A DNA stretch of 64,000 nt from Paenibacillus sp. SYP-B3998 (GTDB lineage: Bacteria > Bacillota > Bacilli > Paenibacillales > NBRC-103111). The translations under genes were made by a program, and so were the position numbers. Below are positions 25,834-34,357 of this stretch, piece by piece (position 1 is the first letter of the stretch; each line of letters opens with the position of its first letter). The DNA lies in the NCBI RefSeq assembly GCF_010820665.1, contig NZ_JAAIKC010000015.1:1-64000 (forward strand). Direction: 5' to 3'. Below the pieces are notes generated by a model. That model was not told the DNA's origin and did not search any database. It saw nothing but the letters and a program-made list of their open reading frames with translations.

Positions 25834-27792
25834 TTACGATTCAATTCCCGTCTCTTCTACCTGCATCCAATGTTCATACAGCAGATTCAGTCGCTCCTGC
25901 ACAACTTCCCGCTCCGCCCAAAGTCGACTGAGCTCATCCGCATCCGGTTCTTTTGCTCGCTCCTGCAGCAGCTGGTCCATGCTCACCAAGTTTTTCTCTT
26001 CCTCAGCAATGCACTTCTCTAACTGCTCTTTCCTCGGCTGCATCCCTGTCTTCGACTTTTCCCGCTTCACTGCTGGAATTGCAACCTCTGGCCGTTTGAC
26101 GCAAGGGGCAGAAGCCGGCTTCACCTCGGAACCCAAGCTGTGGCTATAATTCTTTACTAACAGCTGCTTGCTCTTCTCCTTATAATCGTCGAAATTACCT
26201 AAAAATACGGTGATACGCCCCTGATCAAGCTCCCAAATTTTGCGTGACAGCCGATTCATGAAATAACGATCATGCGTTACTGCCAGAACTGTACCTGGAA
26301 ACTCTTCCAACGCTTCTTCCAATGCCTCCCTGGAAGCAATGTCCATGTGGTTCGTCGGCTCATCCAAAATGAGCAAGTTCGGCGATTTTAAGACCAGCAG
26401 CGCAAGTCTTAAGCGCGTCCACTCGCCGCCCGACAGCTGACTGACAGGCTTGAATACATCAGCGCCATAAAATAAATACGAAGCCAGTCGCCCTCGAGCT
26501 TCTCCTTCTTCCAGCCGCGCTTCCTCACGGAAATAATCCAGTACCGTCTGCTTAGGATCTGTCGGATAGTCCTGCTGCGCTAAATAACCGATGTCCACTC
26601 TAGCGCCTAGCTCTAACGCGCCTCCGTCGGGTTCCTCTGTTCCAAGGATAAGCTTTAAAAGCGTCGTTTTGCCTGACCCATTATGTCCGACCAGCATGAC
26701 TTTCTCGCCATATTCCAACAATCCGCTCGCCTGCTGCAAGATCGGCTTGTCACCAAAGCGTTTGCTTACTTCCTTGAAGCTAACGACCTTCCGGCCTGAA
26801 CGATCTTCAGGCTTTAGCCCAAATTCCGCTGCTTTCGGGTCCAGAACAGGTCGCTTGAGCTTTTCCATGCGATCCAGCGCTTTCTGCATCGATGACGCTC
26901 TGCGGAAAAATTTCTCATTGCCGCCGACTCGGCCCCATTCAATCAACTGTTTGATCGTTTCTTTCATCTTCTTAATCTTCTTCTGCTGCTCCTGATAATC
27001 GGCGAACTGCTGAAGCAGCTTTTCTTCCTTCTCCTTCACATAGCCCGAATAATGAGTAAGATAGGTAGACGATTCTCCGTCTTCTAGCTCAACAATTTTC
27101 GTGACGACACGATCTAGAAAGTAACGGTCATGTGAAACGATGAGACAAGCCCCGTCGTATTTGCCGAGGAACTCTTCCAGCCATTCAACGCCAAAAAGAT
27201 CCAAATGATTCGTCGGCTCATCCAGAAGTAGCAGATCAGGCTTGCCGATTAGCTGAGAGGCGAGGGCAATCTTCGTCTTCTCACCGCCAGAGAGCGAGGC
27301 AAATCTACGATCGTAACAATCACGCGCAATGCGCAGTCCCGTTGTCACTTGATCGATTCTCGCATCCAGCTCGTAGCCGCCTCCGCGCTCGAAACGTTCT
27401 TGCAGCTGCGCATACTGTCCAAGCAGCTGCTCTAGCTGCCCGCTCTGACTCGCCGCGTCAGAAATAGACATTCGCTGCTCCATATCTGTCATCTTCGCTC
27501 GACATTCCTGAAGCTCACGGAAACTATCCGCTAACACTTCGTATACAGTGCCTTCTTCCCACTCCTTGGGGATTTGCGCCAGATAGCCGATGCGCGTATC
27601 TTTGCGGATCGTAAGTTGACCCTCATCAGACTTCTCCATCTTGGCAATCAAGCGAAGCAAGGTCGATTTACCGCTTCCGTTGCGGCCAACAAGACCTACT
27701 CTTTCTCCTTGATGAACTTCAAACGTTACGTCTTCTAGAATGAGTTGAGCTCCATGATATTTTTTCACATTTTGACTATTCACAATTAACAT
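25834..27792 (-). CDS. ABC-F ribosome-associated ATPase
   Basis: 652 residues, two ABC domains, no membrane part. Domain 1 (about 1-255) has Walker A GRNGSGKST, signature LSGGEKTKIALA and Walker B LLLLDEPTNHLDLFG; a helical P-site tRNA interaction linker about 255-335 (YQEQQKKIKKMKETIKQL); domain 2 (about 335-540) has GHNGSGKTT, LSGGEWTRLRLA and LLILDEPTNHMD; a C-terminal coiled coil about 570-650 (KEQLEKCIAEEEKNLVSMDQ). ABC-F proteins rescue stalled ribosomes or displace antibiotics. The architecture resembles YdiF; the leader ORF and terminator upstream are the control used by antibiotic-inducible ABC-F genes. ATG behind AGGAGGATCCTTAAT. Confidence 0.9.
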   Translation of the reverse strand: MLIVNSQNVKKYHGAQLILEDVTFEVHQGERVGLVGRNGSGKSTLLRLIAKMEKSDEGQLTIRKDTRIGYLAQIPKEWEEGTVYEVLADSFRELQECRAKMTDMEQRMSISDAASQSGQLEQLLGQYAQLQERFERGGGYELDARIDQVTTGLRIARDCYDRRFASLSGGEKTKIALASQLIGKPDLLLLDEPTNHLDLFGVEWLEEFLGKYDGACLIVSHDRYFLDRVVTKIVELEDGESSTYLTHYSGYVKEKEEKLLQQFADYQEQQKKIKKMKETIKQLIEWGRVGGNEKFFRRASSMQKALDRMEKLKRPVLDPKAAEFGLKPEDRSGRKVVSFKEVSKRFGDKPILQQASGLLEYGEKVMLVGHNGSGKTTLLKLILGTEEPDGGALELGARVDIGYLAQQDYPTDPKQTVLDYFREEARLEEGEARGRLASYLFYGADVFKPVSQLSGGEWTRLRLALLVLKSPNLLILDEPTNHMDIASREALEEALEEFPGTVLAVTHDRYFMNRLSRKIWELDQGRITVFLGNFDDYKEKSKQLLVKNYSHSLGSEVKPASAPCVKRPEVAIPAVKREKSKTGMQPRKEQLEKCIAEEEKNLVSMDQLLQERAKEPDADELSRLWAEREVVQERLNLLYEHWMQVEETGIES

Positions 27793-27844
27793 ATTAAGGA
27801 TCCTCCTATGGATGGAAAGACCCTATCCCACATCGTAACAAAGC

Positions 27845-27878
27845 AAAAAGGCCGCAGGAAAATTCCCTACGACCTTTC
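27845..27878 (-). terminator. Attenuator terminator in the ABC-F leader
   Basis: AAAGGTCGTAGG pairs imperfectly with CCTGCGGCCTTT around GAATTTT, followed by TTTGCTTTG. It lies between the leader peptide and the ABC-F ribosome site, so transcription must read through it to express the gene. A small TCAGA/TCTGA hairpin precedes it. Confidence 0.7.
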
Positions 27879-27896
27879 AGATGCATCCGTCTGAGG

Positions 27897-28040
27897 TTAA
27901 GGTAGGCGTCTTTTCTTAAGTGGTGGTACCGTATGAGCATAAATGGACAGACTTCTCGCGTCTTTGCCACATACATGAACGATGCCAGCCATCGCAATGG
28001 GCAACTGGCTCACACGGTTATTCACCAACTCTAGATTCAT
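27897..28040 (-). CDS. Leader peptide of the ABC-F gene (47 aa)
   Basis: A 47-codon frame (MNLELVNNRV ... LKKRRLP) starts at 28040 behind AAAAAAGGAGGTGAAGGTAGG, an excellent ribosome site, and ends 18 bases before the attenuator hairpin. A promoter precedes it. By analogy with vmlR, vga and msr leaders, ribosome stalling on this frame by an antibiotic would free the downstream RNA to avoid termination. The basic-proline end KKRRLP just before the stop is a plausible stall point. The peptide itself has no recognisable domain; longer than most such leaders. Confidence 0.6.
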   Translation of the reverse strand: MNLELVNNRVSQLPIAMAGIVHVCGKDARSLSIYAHTVPPLKKRRLP

Positions 28041-28072
28041 CCTACCTTCACCTCCTTTTTTCACTTCTTTAA

Positions 28073-28102
28073 AATATACCATAAAGAGCCATAAATTTGC
28101 AA
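28073..28102 (-). promoter_or_regulatory. Promoter of the ABC-F leader transcript
   Basis: TTGCAA and TATATT with 18 bases between, reading leftward, about 33 bases before the leader start. Confidence 0.5.
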
Positions 28103-28368
28103 TCGGCAACGCGTCATCTAGTCACGTCTATTCTCATGGCAGCGTTCAACTTACATCAAGAGGATTAATTTAGTAATAATTAACTATTTTTACAAGTTAT
28201 TTTAAACTATGTATACTAACAATGTAATCAACTAACATGAATTTACATAGAAAAATGTCAACAAGAAGCGCGTATCACCGCAGAAAATCAAAAATAAAGC
28301 AATAACATATGGAGTACACTCAAGAGATAGAACGAAGAATACATTCATAGTGGTGGAGGATGAGTATT

Positions 28369-28914
28369 TTGGATGAAACGAAATTTAAAGAAGATTGGGT
28401 AGTTCATCTAAGAGTAGAAAGTCTTGCAATAAAACTACTGAGCAAAGGACTAAGCCCCAAAGAAGTACAAGCAATGGTGATTATTTCAGATGAATATAGT
28501 GAATGGATTTCTATTGATAGATGTTTTGAAACTAAATATCAAAAAAATTTCTACTATACTGATTTATTGGGTAGTATTGAATTCAAAAGATATGAACATA
28601 AACTCAAACAATTAGCAAAAATAGAAATGGGTATTCTAGATGATAAAACTGAGTTTATATGGGAATTTGAATACGATAGATTATTTAGTCAAATTGGGTT
28701 GAAAATACGTCCAGCAGAGCTAGGAAGTGAAATGGGAAAATTTAGCCAACTAATAAACCTTAATGAGCCACTAGGTTTATTGGAATTTTTATCATTAATA
28801 ACTGACAACGCCAGTTCATTATTACATTTGGAGGAAAATACTTTAATCACTCTAAAGAATCAAAAAAATGAAATCGATTCATTTATTGAGAAATTCAAGG
28901 CATCTTTCGGCTAG
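28369..28914 (+). CDS. Hypothetical protein, AT-rich orphan
   Basis: 181 residues from a TTG at 28369, chosen because GGTGGAGG is eight bases upstream; an ATG at 28360 also in frame sits directly against the GGAGG. Acidic, mixed alpha content, no membrane helix, no motif I recognise; the C-terminal third (LEFLSLITDNASSLLHLEEN and onwards) looks like a coiled helix pair. Much richer in A+T than its neighbours, so possibly acquired. It stands alone between two terminator regions. Confidence 0.55.
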   Translation: MDETKFKEDWVVHLRVESLAIKLLSKGLSPKEVQAMVIISDEYSEWISIDRCFETKYQKNFYYTDLLGSIEFKRYEHKLKQLAKIEMGILDDKTEFIWEFEYDRLFSQIGLKIRPAELGSEMGKFSQLINLNEPLGLLEFLSLITDNASSLLHLEENTLITLKNQKNEIDSFIEKFKASFG

Positions 28915-29009
28915 GTAAAAGAAAGATATTTTATATACTTTAAAGCCTTCTATAATTAAAATTTGAGTCTTTGCTGTTATCCAAATCGTACTAAACATGT
29001 AAACAAACA

Positions 29010-29053
29010 AAAAGAGCAGAAACCAGACTAAGCGCTTGGAATCCTGCTCTTTT
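29010..29053. terminator. Bidirectional terminator
   Basis: AAAAGAGCAG and CTGCTCTTTT form a perfect ten-base stem between the convergent orphan gene and the thioredoxin-reductase-like gene. Confidence 0.75.
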
Positions 29054-29058
29054 CTCTT

Positions 29059-29970
29059 TTAGATGAACTCCTTTTCTATTAAATCCGTGTTGACGCCAAT
29101 TGCGGCTTTACTACCTTCTGCTGCTGCATTAATTAACTGAGCCGGTCCATTAACGGACATATCGCCTGCAGCGTAGACGCCAGGTATATTCGTTCTGCCG
29201 AGAACATCGGTCACGATGCCCAAATGTGTATTAATTTCACATCCAAGCGACTCGGCTATCGTAGTAGCCTGCTTCCATGGCATAGCAAGAAAGCCACCCT
29301 CCCGAAGTATCTCAGAACCATCCTCAAATTTGATTTGCTTTAAGAGACCATTGGCTCCTGCCAGAGAATGAATCTTTTGGTCATACACAGAGATTTGCTT
29401 TGTCTTAAGCGCTTGTCTTTGTTCCGGGGTCAATTTGTCGCTGCCATTGGTGCAAAGAATTACATCTTTACTCCAATTGGATACGACCTTTGTAATGCGG
29501 TAGGCATGCTCGGTCTCCGTTATAGCAACAAGCGGCTTATTTCTCAATTCCCAACCGTCGCAATAGGGACAACTGAAAATACTTTTACCATAATAGTCGC
29601 GAATGCCAGGGATAGATGGAAAAATCTCTTTCAACCCCGTTGCAAGAATGATCGTGCGAGCCCGATACGACTCTCCCACTTCTGTCACTAGTTCAAAAGT
29701 AATCTCTCCCTCATTTTCCTTAGTCACTTGAGTGACTTTGTCAGGTCGAAATTGCACATCGGGATATTTAGCGATGTCCCGATGCGCAATTTCTCGAAAC
29801 TCGCTTGGTTTCACGCCATCTCTTGTGATGAAACCGTGAGACTCCTGCGTGACCGCATTTCTTGGCTTATTATCATCGAATAAAACCATCTTACGTCTTG
29901 CTCTCCCCAAAACTAGAGCAGCGTTTAAACCGGCAGGACCTCCACCAATAATGGCACAGTCAAAAATCAT
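29059..29970 (-). CDS. Thioredoxin-reductase-like FAD/NAD(P) disulphide oxidoreductase
   Basis: 303 residues: FAD motif IIGGGPAGLNAALVLGRA (8-24), redox pair Cys134-Cys137 in SCPYCDGWE, second nucleotide region, and the closing FAD motif VYAAGDMSVNGPAQLINAAAEG. The CPYC active site with a DGWE context differs from the CATCDG of true thioredoxin reductase and is typical of a YwnE/AhpF-like subgroup often found next to Rrf2 or MarR regulators. The NAD(P) GxGxxA/G motif (ITETEHAYRI) is degenerate, so NADPH binding may be altered, as in the TrxR-like proteins that use other donors. ATG behind AAAGGAGGCGTTGAAAA overlaps the regulator gene by 11 bases. Confidence 0.82.
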   Translation of the reverse strand: MIFDCAIIGGGPAGLNAALVLGRARRKMVLFDDNKPRNAVTQESHGFITRDGVKPSEFREIAHRDIAKYPDVQFRPDKVTQVTKENEGEITFELVTEVGESYRARTIILATGLKEIFPSIPGIRDYYGKSIFSCPYCDGWELRNKPLVAITETEHAYRITKVVSNWSKDVILCTNGSDKLTPEQRQALKTKQISVYDQKIHSLAGANGLLKQIKFEDGSEILREGGFLAMPWKQATTIAESLGCEINTHLGIVTDVLGRTNIPGVYAAGDMSVNGPAQLINAAAEGSKAAIGVNTDLIEKEFI

Positions 29971-30391
29971 TTTTCAACGCCTCCTTTCGTATTGATGCTT
30001 GTCTATTTAATTGATCTGCAAGCTCGGCTATCGTTCGTCCCATTAAATATTTTTCCATCGCTTGCTCGGCATCCACCATCACACCTTGAATTAAACAATC
30101 TTGGTGTTCCAAACTGCACATGAATAAAGACCCTGAACCTTCAATGGCATTAATAATATCTAAAAAAGAAATATCCTCCTTGCTTCTGGAAAGCTTATAG
30201 CCGCCATTAACACCAGGAGAAGATTCGATCAACCCTGCTTTCACTAATTTGGTTAAAATTTTGGATAGAAACGTCGGTGACAATCCTTGTAGCTCAGCCA
30301 TAGTGCGGACTCCTACCGCCTTCTCAACAGGTGCGGCCGCCAAATAAACCATCGTATGCAGCGCATAATTTGTTGCTTTCGTGTATTTCAT
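29960..30391 (-). CDS. Rrf2-family transcriptional regulator
   Basis: 143 residues, N-terminal winged helix (MKYTKATNYALHTMVYLAAA, then MAELQGLSPTFLSKILTKLV) and a wing GVNGGYKLSR typical of Rrf2. The Cys residues visible are two (CSLEHQDC), one fewer than in Fe-S sensors such as IscR and NsrR, so it may sense thiol stress rather than carry a cluster. It is translationally coupled to the disulphide oxidoreductase. A perfect nine-base palindrome 16 bases upstream is the likely operator, so the pair is probably autoregulated and redox-responsive. ATG behind AAGGGGGTAAT. Confidence 0.87.
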   Translation of the reverse strand: MKYTKATNYALHTMVYLAAAPVEKAVGVRTMAELQGLSPTFLSKILTKLVKAGLIESSPGVNGGYKLSRSKEDISFLDIINAIEGSGSLFMCSLEHQDCLIQGVMVDAEQAMEKYLMGRTIAELADQLNRQASIRKEALKNDF

Positions 30392-30750
30392 ATTACCCCC
30401 TTATTAATTAAAGACTAATTTTGTCTTTAATCATACCAAGGACGCCTTGCACCGTCAATATCGGGTAAAAAGAACATTCAGTCAAACTCCTGTTCTGAAA
30501 AAAACCAAAAATCCGCTTATTCTGCGATCCAGCAAGTTCATCCGTATAGTGATCCCATGCATGTTCATAACCTTGAACCGACATCGTCTTACTGAGAAGT
30601 AACTGCTATATTAGCCTCCTATTAATCTCATAATCAGTAAATCTTCTTGCCTAAATGGGGTATCTTTCTTTACAATATCGGTAAAGGTTACTACATTTGT
30701 CCACTTCGTCTTACACCGATTGCCAACACATAGGAAGGGGCCTCATCAAG
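30392..30750. other. Divergent intergenic region
   Basis: Between the Rrf2 gene and the diguanylate cyclase gene. It contains the Rrf2 operator. A minus-strand 58-codon frame (30408-30584) has no ribosome site at its ATG and overlaps the operator, so I do not call it a gene. Confidence 0.4.
30407..30431. promoter_or_regulatory. Rrf2 operator
   Basis: ATTAAAGAC-N7-GTCTTTAAT, a perfect inverted repeat just upstream of the Rrf2 gene. The form agrees with dyad sites of Rrf2-family repressors. Confidence 0.65.
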
Positions 30751-31842
30751 ATGGAACAGCTCCCGGTTAATGACAACATTTGGAATCGCAAGCTCATTCA
30801 TATTTTATGGTGGATCTTGTTGATTTACGAAGTGGCTGCCATGCTTGGATTTTTCTTTGGTTTCTATAACCAACCGGATCATTGGTTTAACAATTTCATG
30901 GAATTTCAAGTCCTTCCGACTTGCTTGCAATTGATTCTCATGGCTTTCGGTTATATCGCCATTGCTTCCTTCAAAAAATACAGTGATTTTATCATGATTG
31001 TATGGACACTAATTATGCTCAGTATCTTCCTCATCACGATACCGGAACTCAGGACGAAGTATGAATTACTAGCCGTACCGATTATTTTATCTTCTGTATA
31101 TTTTAAAAAGAAACCGATTATCTTTGCTTATAGTTTAGGGCTTTTATGCTTAGTGGGCTTAATAAGCCTGAACCTGTATCGTGGCATACCTCTGACTCCT
31201 AATCAGGTCATTGTTCCTGTTACGGTTATCACTGCTACAGCTTTCGTGTGCTTTGCCATTATGAACAAAGGAATCGATTTAATTCACTTGCTCAAGGATT
31301 CGGTCGTGCGTGAGCAAGAACTGCTCATTCGCAATGTGATGATTGATCGACTTTCTAAAATGGACGCTCTCACGGAGCTGTTTAATCATCGTTCTTTTCA
31401 AGAGCATACGGATCATCTGATTTCTCATATGCCTTATGATACTCCGCTGGAATTAGCTCTTATGGATATCGATAACTTCAAAAATATTAATGATACCTAC
31501 GGACACTGGGTCGGGGATGTTGTCCTCAAGACAATTGGTATTACGCTCAAGGAGGTTCTCGGAACGGATGACATGGCCTTTCGTTATGGTGGTGAAGAAT
31601 TCGCCGTTCTCTTCGTTGGGAAGAATCATGAGGAAGTACTGGCCTTATGCGAACAGTTAATGCAGACCATTCGTGACACTGAGGTTCCCGAAATGCCAGG
31701 TCATCAATTGACGATGAGCATCGGACTGGCCACCTACAACCGTAACACGATGAAAAAAGCATGGTTTCAGCTTGTGGATGAGTGCTTATATATGGCTAAA
31801 CGCAGCGGCAAAAATCAGATTTATGCCCATATGACAGACTAA
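30751..31842 (+). CDS. Membrane diguanylate cyclase (GGDEF)
   Basis: 363 residues from the ATG at 30751, which follows AGGAAGGGGCCTCATCAAG; the frame is open further upstream but without a ribosome site. Six membrane helices in residues 15-195 form an integral sensor of unknown type; a short helix leads to the GGDEF domain (about 210-363) with LTELFNHRSFQEH, the metal-binding DIDNFKNINDTYGH and active-site RYGGEEFAVLF, the GGEEF form being competent for c-di-GMP synthesis. No RxxD inhibitory site directly before GGEEF is seen. Terminator follows. Confidence 0.88.
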   Translation: MEQLPVNDNIWNRKLIHILWWILLIYEVAAMLGFFFGFYNQPDHWFNNFMEFQVLPTCLQLILMAFGYIAIASFKKYSDFIMIVWTLIMLSIFLITIPELRTKYELLAVPIILSSVYFKKKPIIFAYSLGLLCLVGLISLNLYRGIPLTPNQVIVPVTVITATAFVCFAIMNKGIDLIHLLKDSVVREQELLIRNVMIDRLSKMDALTELFNHRSFQEHTDHLISHMPYDTPLELALMDIDNFKNINDTYGHWVGDVVLKTIGITLKEVLGTDDMAFRYGGEEFAVLFVGKNHEEVLALCEQLMQTIRDTEVPEMPGHQLTMSIGLATYNRNTMKKAWFQLVDECLYMAKRSGKNQIYAHMTD

Positions 31843-31845
31843 ACC

Positions 31846-31885
31846 AAGCAAGTCCCGGAACGGAGGGTTCTCGGCTTGCTTTTTT
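31846..31885 (+). terminator. Terminator of the diguanylate cyclase gene
   Basis: AAGCAAG pairs with CTTGCTT with further pairs inside, followed by TTTTTAA. Confidence 0.7.
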
Positions 31886-32128
31886 AATATGCGTTCATGG
31901 AGCCACTTACCAATCTAGACACCTCAAACAACCGCCATAACCCTCCGAAATCTTATCGTATACACAAGAGGTAGACGACTATGAAGCCTAAGAGTCTGGT
32001 TGTTGATCACGTTTTATATCTTAGAGTAATTTTACGAAGCTGCTCTTCGTTTGACCTATCTTCTCCACCTCATACATGAAATTAGCTAATTAGGAAAATA
32101 ATAGCCAAAATCAAGTGAGGTGGTAACT

Positions 32129-32773
32129 ATGTGTACTTCAATATCCATGCTTGCAGACATATCCGAGCTAGCCAAACAATTTCAAATTGATCGTCTATTA
32201 TCTTACAACTCCAACCGTTACGAAATTCGTCCTACGGAATCACTTTCAGCTGTTGTCGTCAACAGAAAAGGAGAGCGGCTTCTCGATGAGTTTCGTTGGG
32301 GGCTTATGCCTTTTTGGGCCAAAGATGCCGTATGCGGGGATCGTGATTCGATCTTCACCAATGAGGTCTTTGGACGAATTGTGAAGAAACAACGATGCGT
32401 TATTCCATCCAGCGGCTTCTACGTTAGCCGAACTGAGGGGAAAGAAACGGAATGGATCCGCTTCAAAATGCGCAGCGGCACGTTCGGCATTGCGGGGTTA
32501 TACGATGTGTGGCATGCCCCTTCTAGCGATGAGGAGCTGCGTACTTGCATGATGCTCATGACGGAAGCGAACTCGCTCGTCTCTCCTTATCATGGCAGAA
32601 TGCCCGCGATTCTGGATCAAGAACAGGCCAATCTCTGGCTGCAGCCGGAGATGAACGAGCCCCGCCTTCTCAGATCCCTGCTTCGCCCTGTTGATGACTT
32701 GCAAATGATAGCAAATATCCTCTCTTCTCCTGCTGAGAAAATGGAAGCCAGTCCAGATGTAGGCGTGCTTATA
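32129..32773 (+). CDS. Divergent SRAP (YedK/HMCES-like) protein
   Basis: 214 residues starting at ATG 32129 behind GTGAGGTGGTAACT, so that Cys2 is the first residue after Met removal, as required by SRAP proteins that crosslink abasic sites in single-stranded DNA. The fold is recognisable from FRWGLMPFWAKD, RCVIPSSGFY and the catalytic-region SPYHGRMPAIL (His kept). However the usual N-A-R block aligns with F-T-N in SIFTNEVF, the Glu of the GFYEW motif is Val (GFYVS), and the Arg after MCG is not present (MCTSIS). It may be a paralogue with altered chemistry. A terminator-like hairpin follows at 32786-32815. Confidence 0.8.
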
Positions 32774-32785
32774 TAAAAAAGCTGA

Positions 32786-32815
32786 GATAGGGCTCGTGCT
32801 TATGCACGGGCTCTA
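32786..32815 (+). terminator. Terminator hairpin between convergent genes
   Basis: ATAGGGCTCGTGC pairs with GCACGGGCTCTAT around TTAT and is followed by TATTTATTT. Confidence 0.55.
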
Positions 32816-33241
32816 TTATTTATTTGGAACGGGCGGTAAAGCTTCTCCCGCAGCAATCAGACGAACCCCTTCCTCGCAGACGCCATAAGGTTGCCATTGA
32901 CAGGTAGCGCACAGATGGCCGATGTCGCTAGGCGCGACATGTTCCCCAACCTGCTTGCAGATGTCAGACCAACTTCGCTCCGTCCCAACTTTCAACCTAA
33001 GCTTTTCTACAATCAAAGCATCCCTTGCATACACCGTTCTTCCTTCGCAATGCGGTTCCTTGTCGGACGGGAAAGCCGCACAGAGATCATCAGGCCCAAG
33101 GACAATGCGAATCATTGTCTCCGGTTTATTGCGCAGTATTTCGTAGACAGAAGTCATATTCTCGCAAAATTCTTGGGAATATCCCATTCCCCTATAACCC
33201 AGTAAACAAAGTAGATGATGACCCCTCAGTCCAATCGTCAT
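32816..33241 (-). CDS. DUF1284-family cysteine-rich protein
   Basis: 141 residues. N-terminal LRGHHLLCLLGYRGMGYS is the family signature, followed by eight cysteines in pairs (DLCAAF, PHCEG, DICKQV, HLCATCQW, YGVCEEG), suggesting an iron-sulphur or zinc site. ATG behind GAGGAGGGATAGCA. The family is conserved in Firmicutes and archaea without known function. Confidence 0.82.
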   Translation of the reverse strand: MTIGLRGHHLLCLLGYRGMGYSQEFCENMTSVYEILRNKPETMIRIVLGPDDLCAAFPSDKEPHCEGRTVYARDALIVEKLRLKVGTERSWSDICKQVGEHVAPSDIGHLCATCQWQPYGVCEEGVRLIAAGEALPPVPNK

Positions 33242-33450
33242 TGCTATCCCTCCTCTCTTCCCTTTTCTTCAACTTCTTTTAACCTAATGTAGATGATCCA
33301 GCCACAACAAATCAATAGATGATTTTGGCTATAGCGGAACCAGCATAGGTCTCGTGGTAGTATCCTTCTACGCCAATCGCGCTATCAACGCGGTCATCGC
33401 ATGGTTGCTACTGCGAAAACTAACAAGTGTTAGGCCGGTTCTTCGACGTA

Positions 33451-33498
33451 AATAAGAAAAGCTGCCCTGACGCTAGGTCATGGACAGCTTTTCTTATT
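33451..33498. terminator. Bidirectional terminator
   Basis: AATAAGAAAAGCTG and CAGCTTTTCTTATT form a perfect 14-base stem at the end of the Nudix gene. Confidence 0.75.
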
Positions 33499-34079
33499 TA
33501 TTTCCTGTCTGTACGATCATCCGGCACACGATACAATCCGTACCCCGCCATTGGAACGATTGGGTTCTCATCCACAACCAAGCCAGCAGATTCGGCATGT
33601 ATGGCTACATCAATGAGCCAGCGTGTGAAATCTGCGACATTCATAGACGCCATCTCTTCGAGGCTGTAGAAACCAGCCGCGTCTACCTCTACTCCGTCGG
33701 GAATAGGCTCGCCTCCGACATATTCCATATCAAAAGCAATGTAGAGATTATGTATACTTCTCGGTAGGTCACGTAAAGCTACAATCTTAGTAACAACAGC
33801 TTCAACTCCCGTTTCCTCAAGCACTTCGCGCTGAATGGTATCGTGGATTAACTCCTGCTGCTCGATATAGCCGCCAGGATTAGTCCATCTGCCTTTGCCC
33901 GGCTCCTGCGCTCTCCGTACAAGAAGAAGCTTGCCTGCTCGCATCACAAGCGCTCCCACGCCAACGCTATAATTTCCCCAATGGACAAAACTGCAAGCTG
34001 TGCAGGCTCTCCGTGTTGTTCCATCCACATCTCTAGTCTCTAAAGCTGCCCCGCAGGACATGCAGAATTTAGCCTCCAT
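33498..34079 (-). CDS. Nudix hydrolase with N-terminal zinc ribbon
   Basis: 193 residues. A zinc ribbon at 1-33 (CMSCG ... CTACSF) precedes the Nudix fold. The Nudix box GYIEQQELIHDTIQREVLEE followed by TG fits GX5EX7REUXEEXGU completely, so Mg-dependent pyrophosphohydrolase activity is expected. The NudC-like zinc ribbon suggests a nucleotide or NADH-type substrate, but the SQPWPFPxS motif of NudC is absent. ATG behind GAAGGGTTGGCGTACA. Confidence 0.88.
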   Translation of the reverse strand: MEAKFCMSCGAALETRDVDGTTRRACTACSFVHWGNYSVGVGALVMRAGKLLLVRRAQEPGKGRWTNPGGYIEQQELIHDTIQREVLEETGVEAVVTKIVALRDLPRSIHNLYIAFDMEYVGGEPIPDGVEVDAAGFYSLEEMASMNVADFTRWLIDVAIHAESAGLVVDENPIVPMAGYGLYRVPDDRTDRK

Positions 34080-34357
34080 TGTACGCCAACCCTTCTATCT
34101 CTTTCCTAGCTCGGCCGTATAGGACGTTTAGTTCCATGCGATCTCAATCCCGAGAAATTGGGCTATAATGCACGGATACTAACGTAGACTTTGCCGTAAC
34201 TCTCCTTTCATTGTAACACGGATCGGAACATTTTCTGCTCTTGAATCGTCAGGTTCTTTCCAATGCTAACGCCAAGGCTCTGTTGTTCGTCGCGGGTAAT
34301 TCCTTAACCTGTGGTACAATAAAAGAAATATTTCAACCAAGTAAGGGGAGTTAAACA

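Noticed and set aside
27920-27945. GTGGTACCG motif on the plus strand resembling a T-box core
   Set aside because: It lies on the strand opposite to the ABC-F gene and inside its leader peptide; no specifier hairpin or antiterminator and no amino-acid gene is near.
30408-30584. Minus-strand 58-codon frame between the Rrf2 and diguanylate cyclase genes
   Set aside because: No ribosome site before its ATG, it overlaps the Rrf2 operator, and it resembles no known protein.
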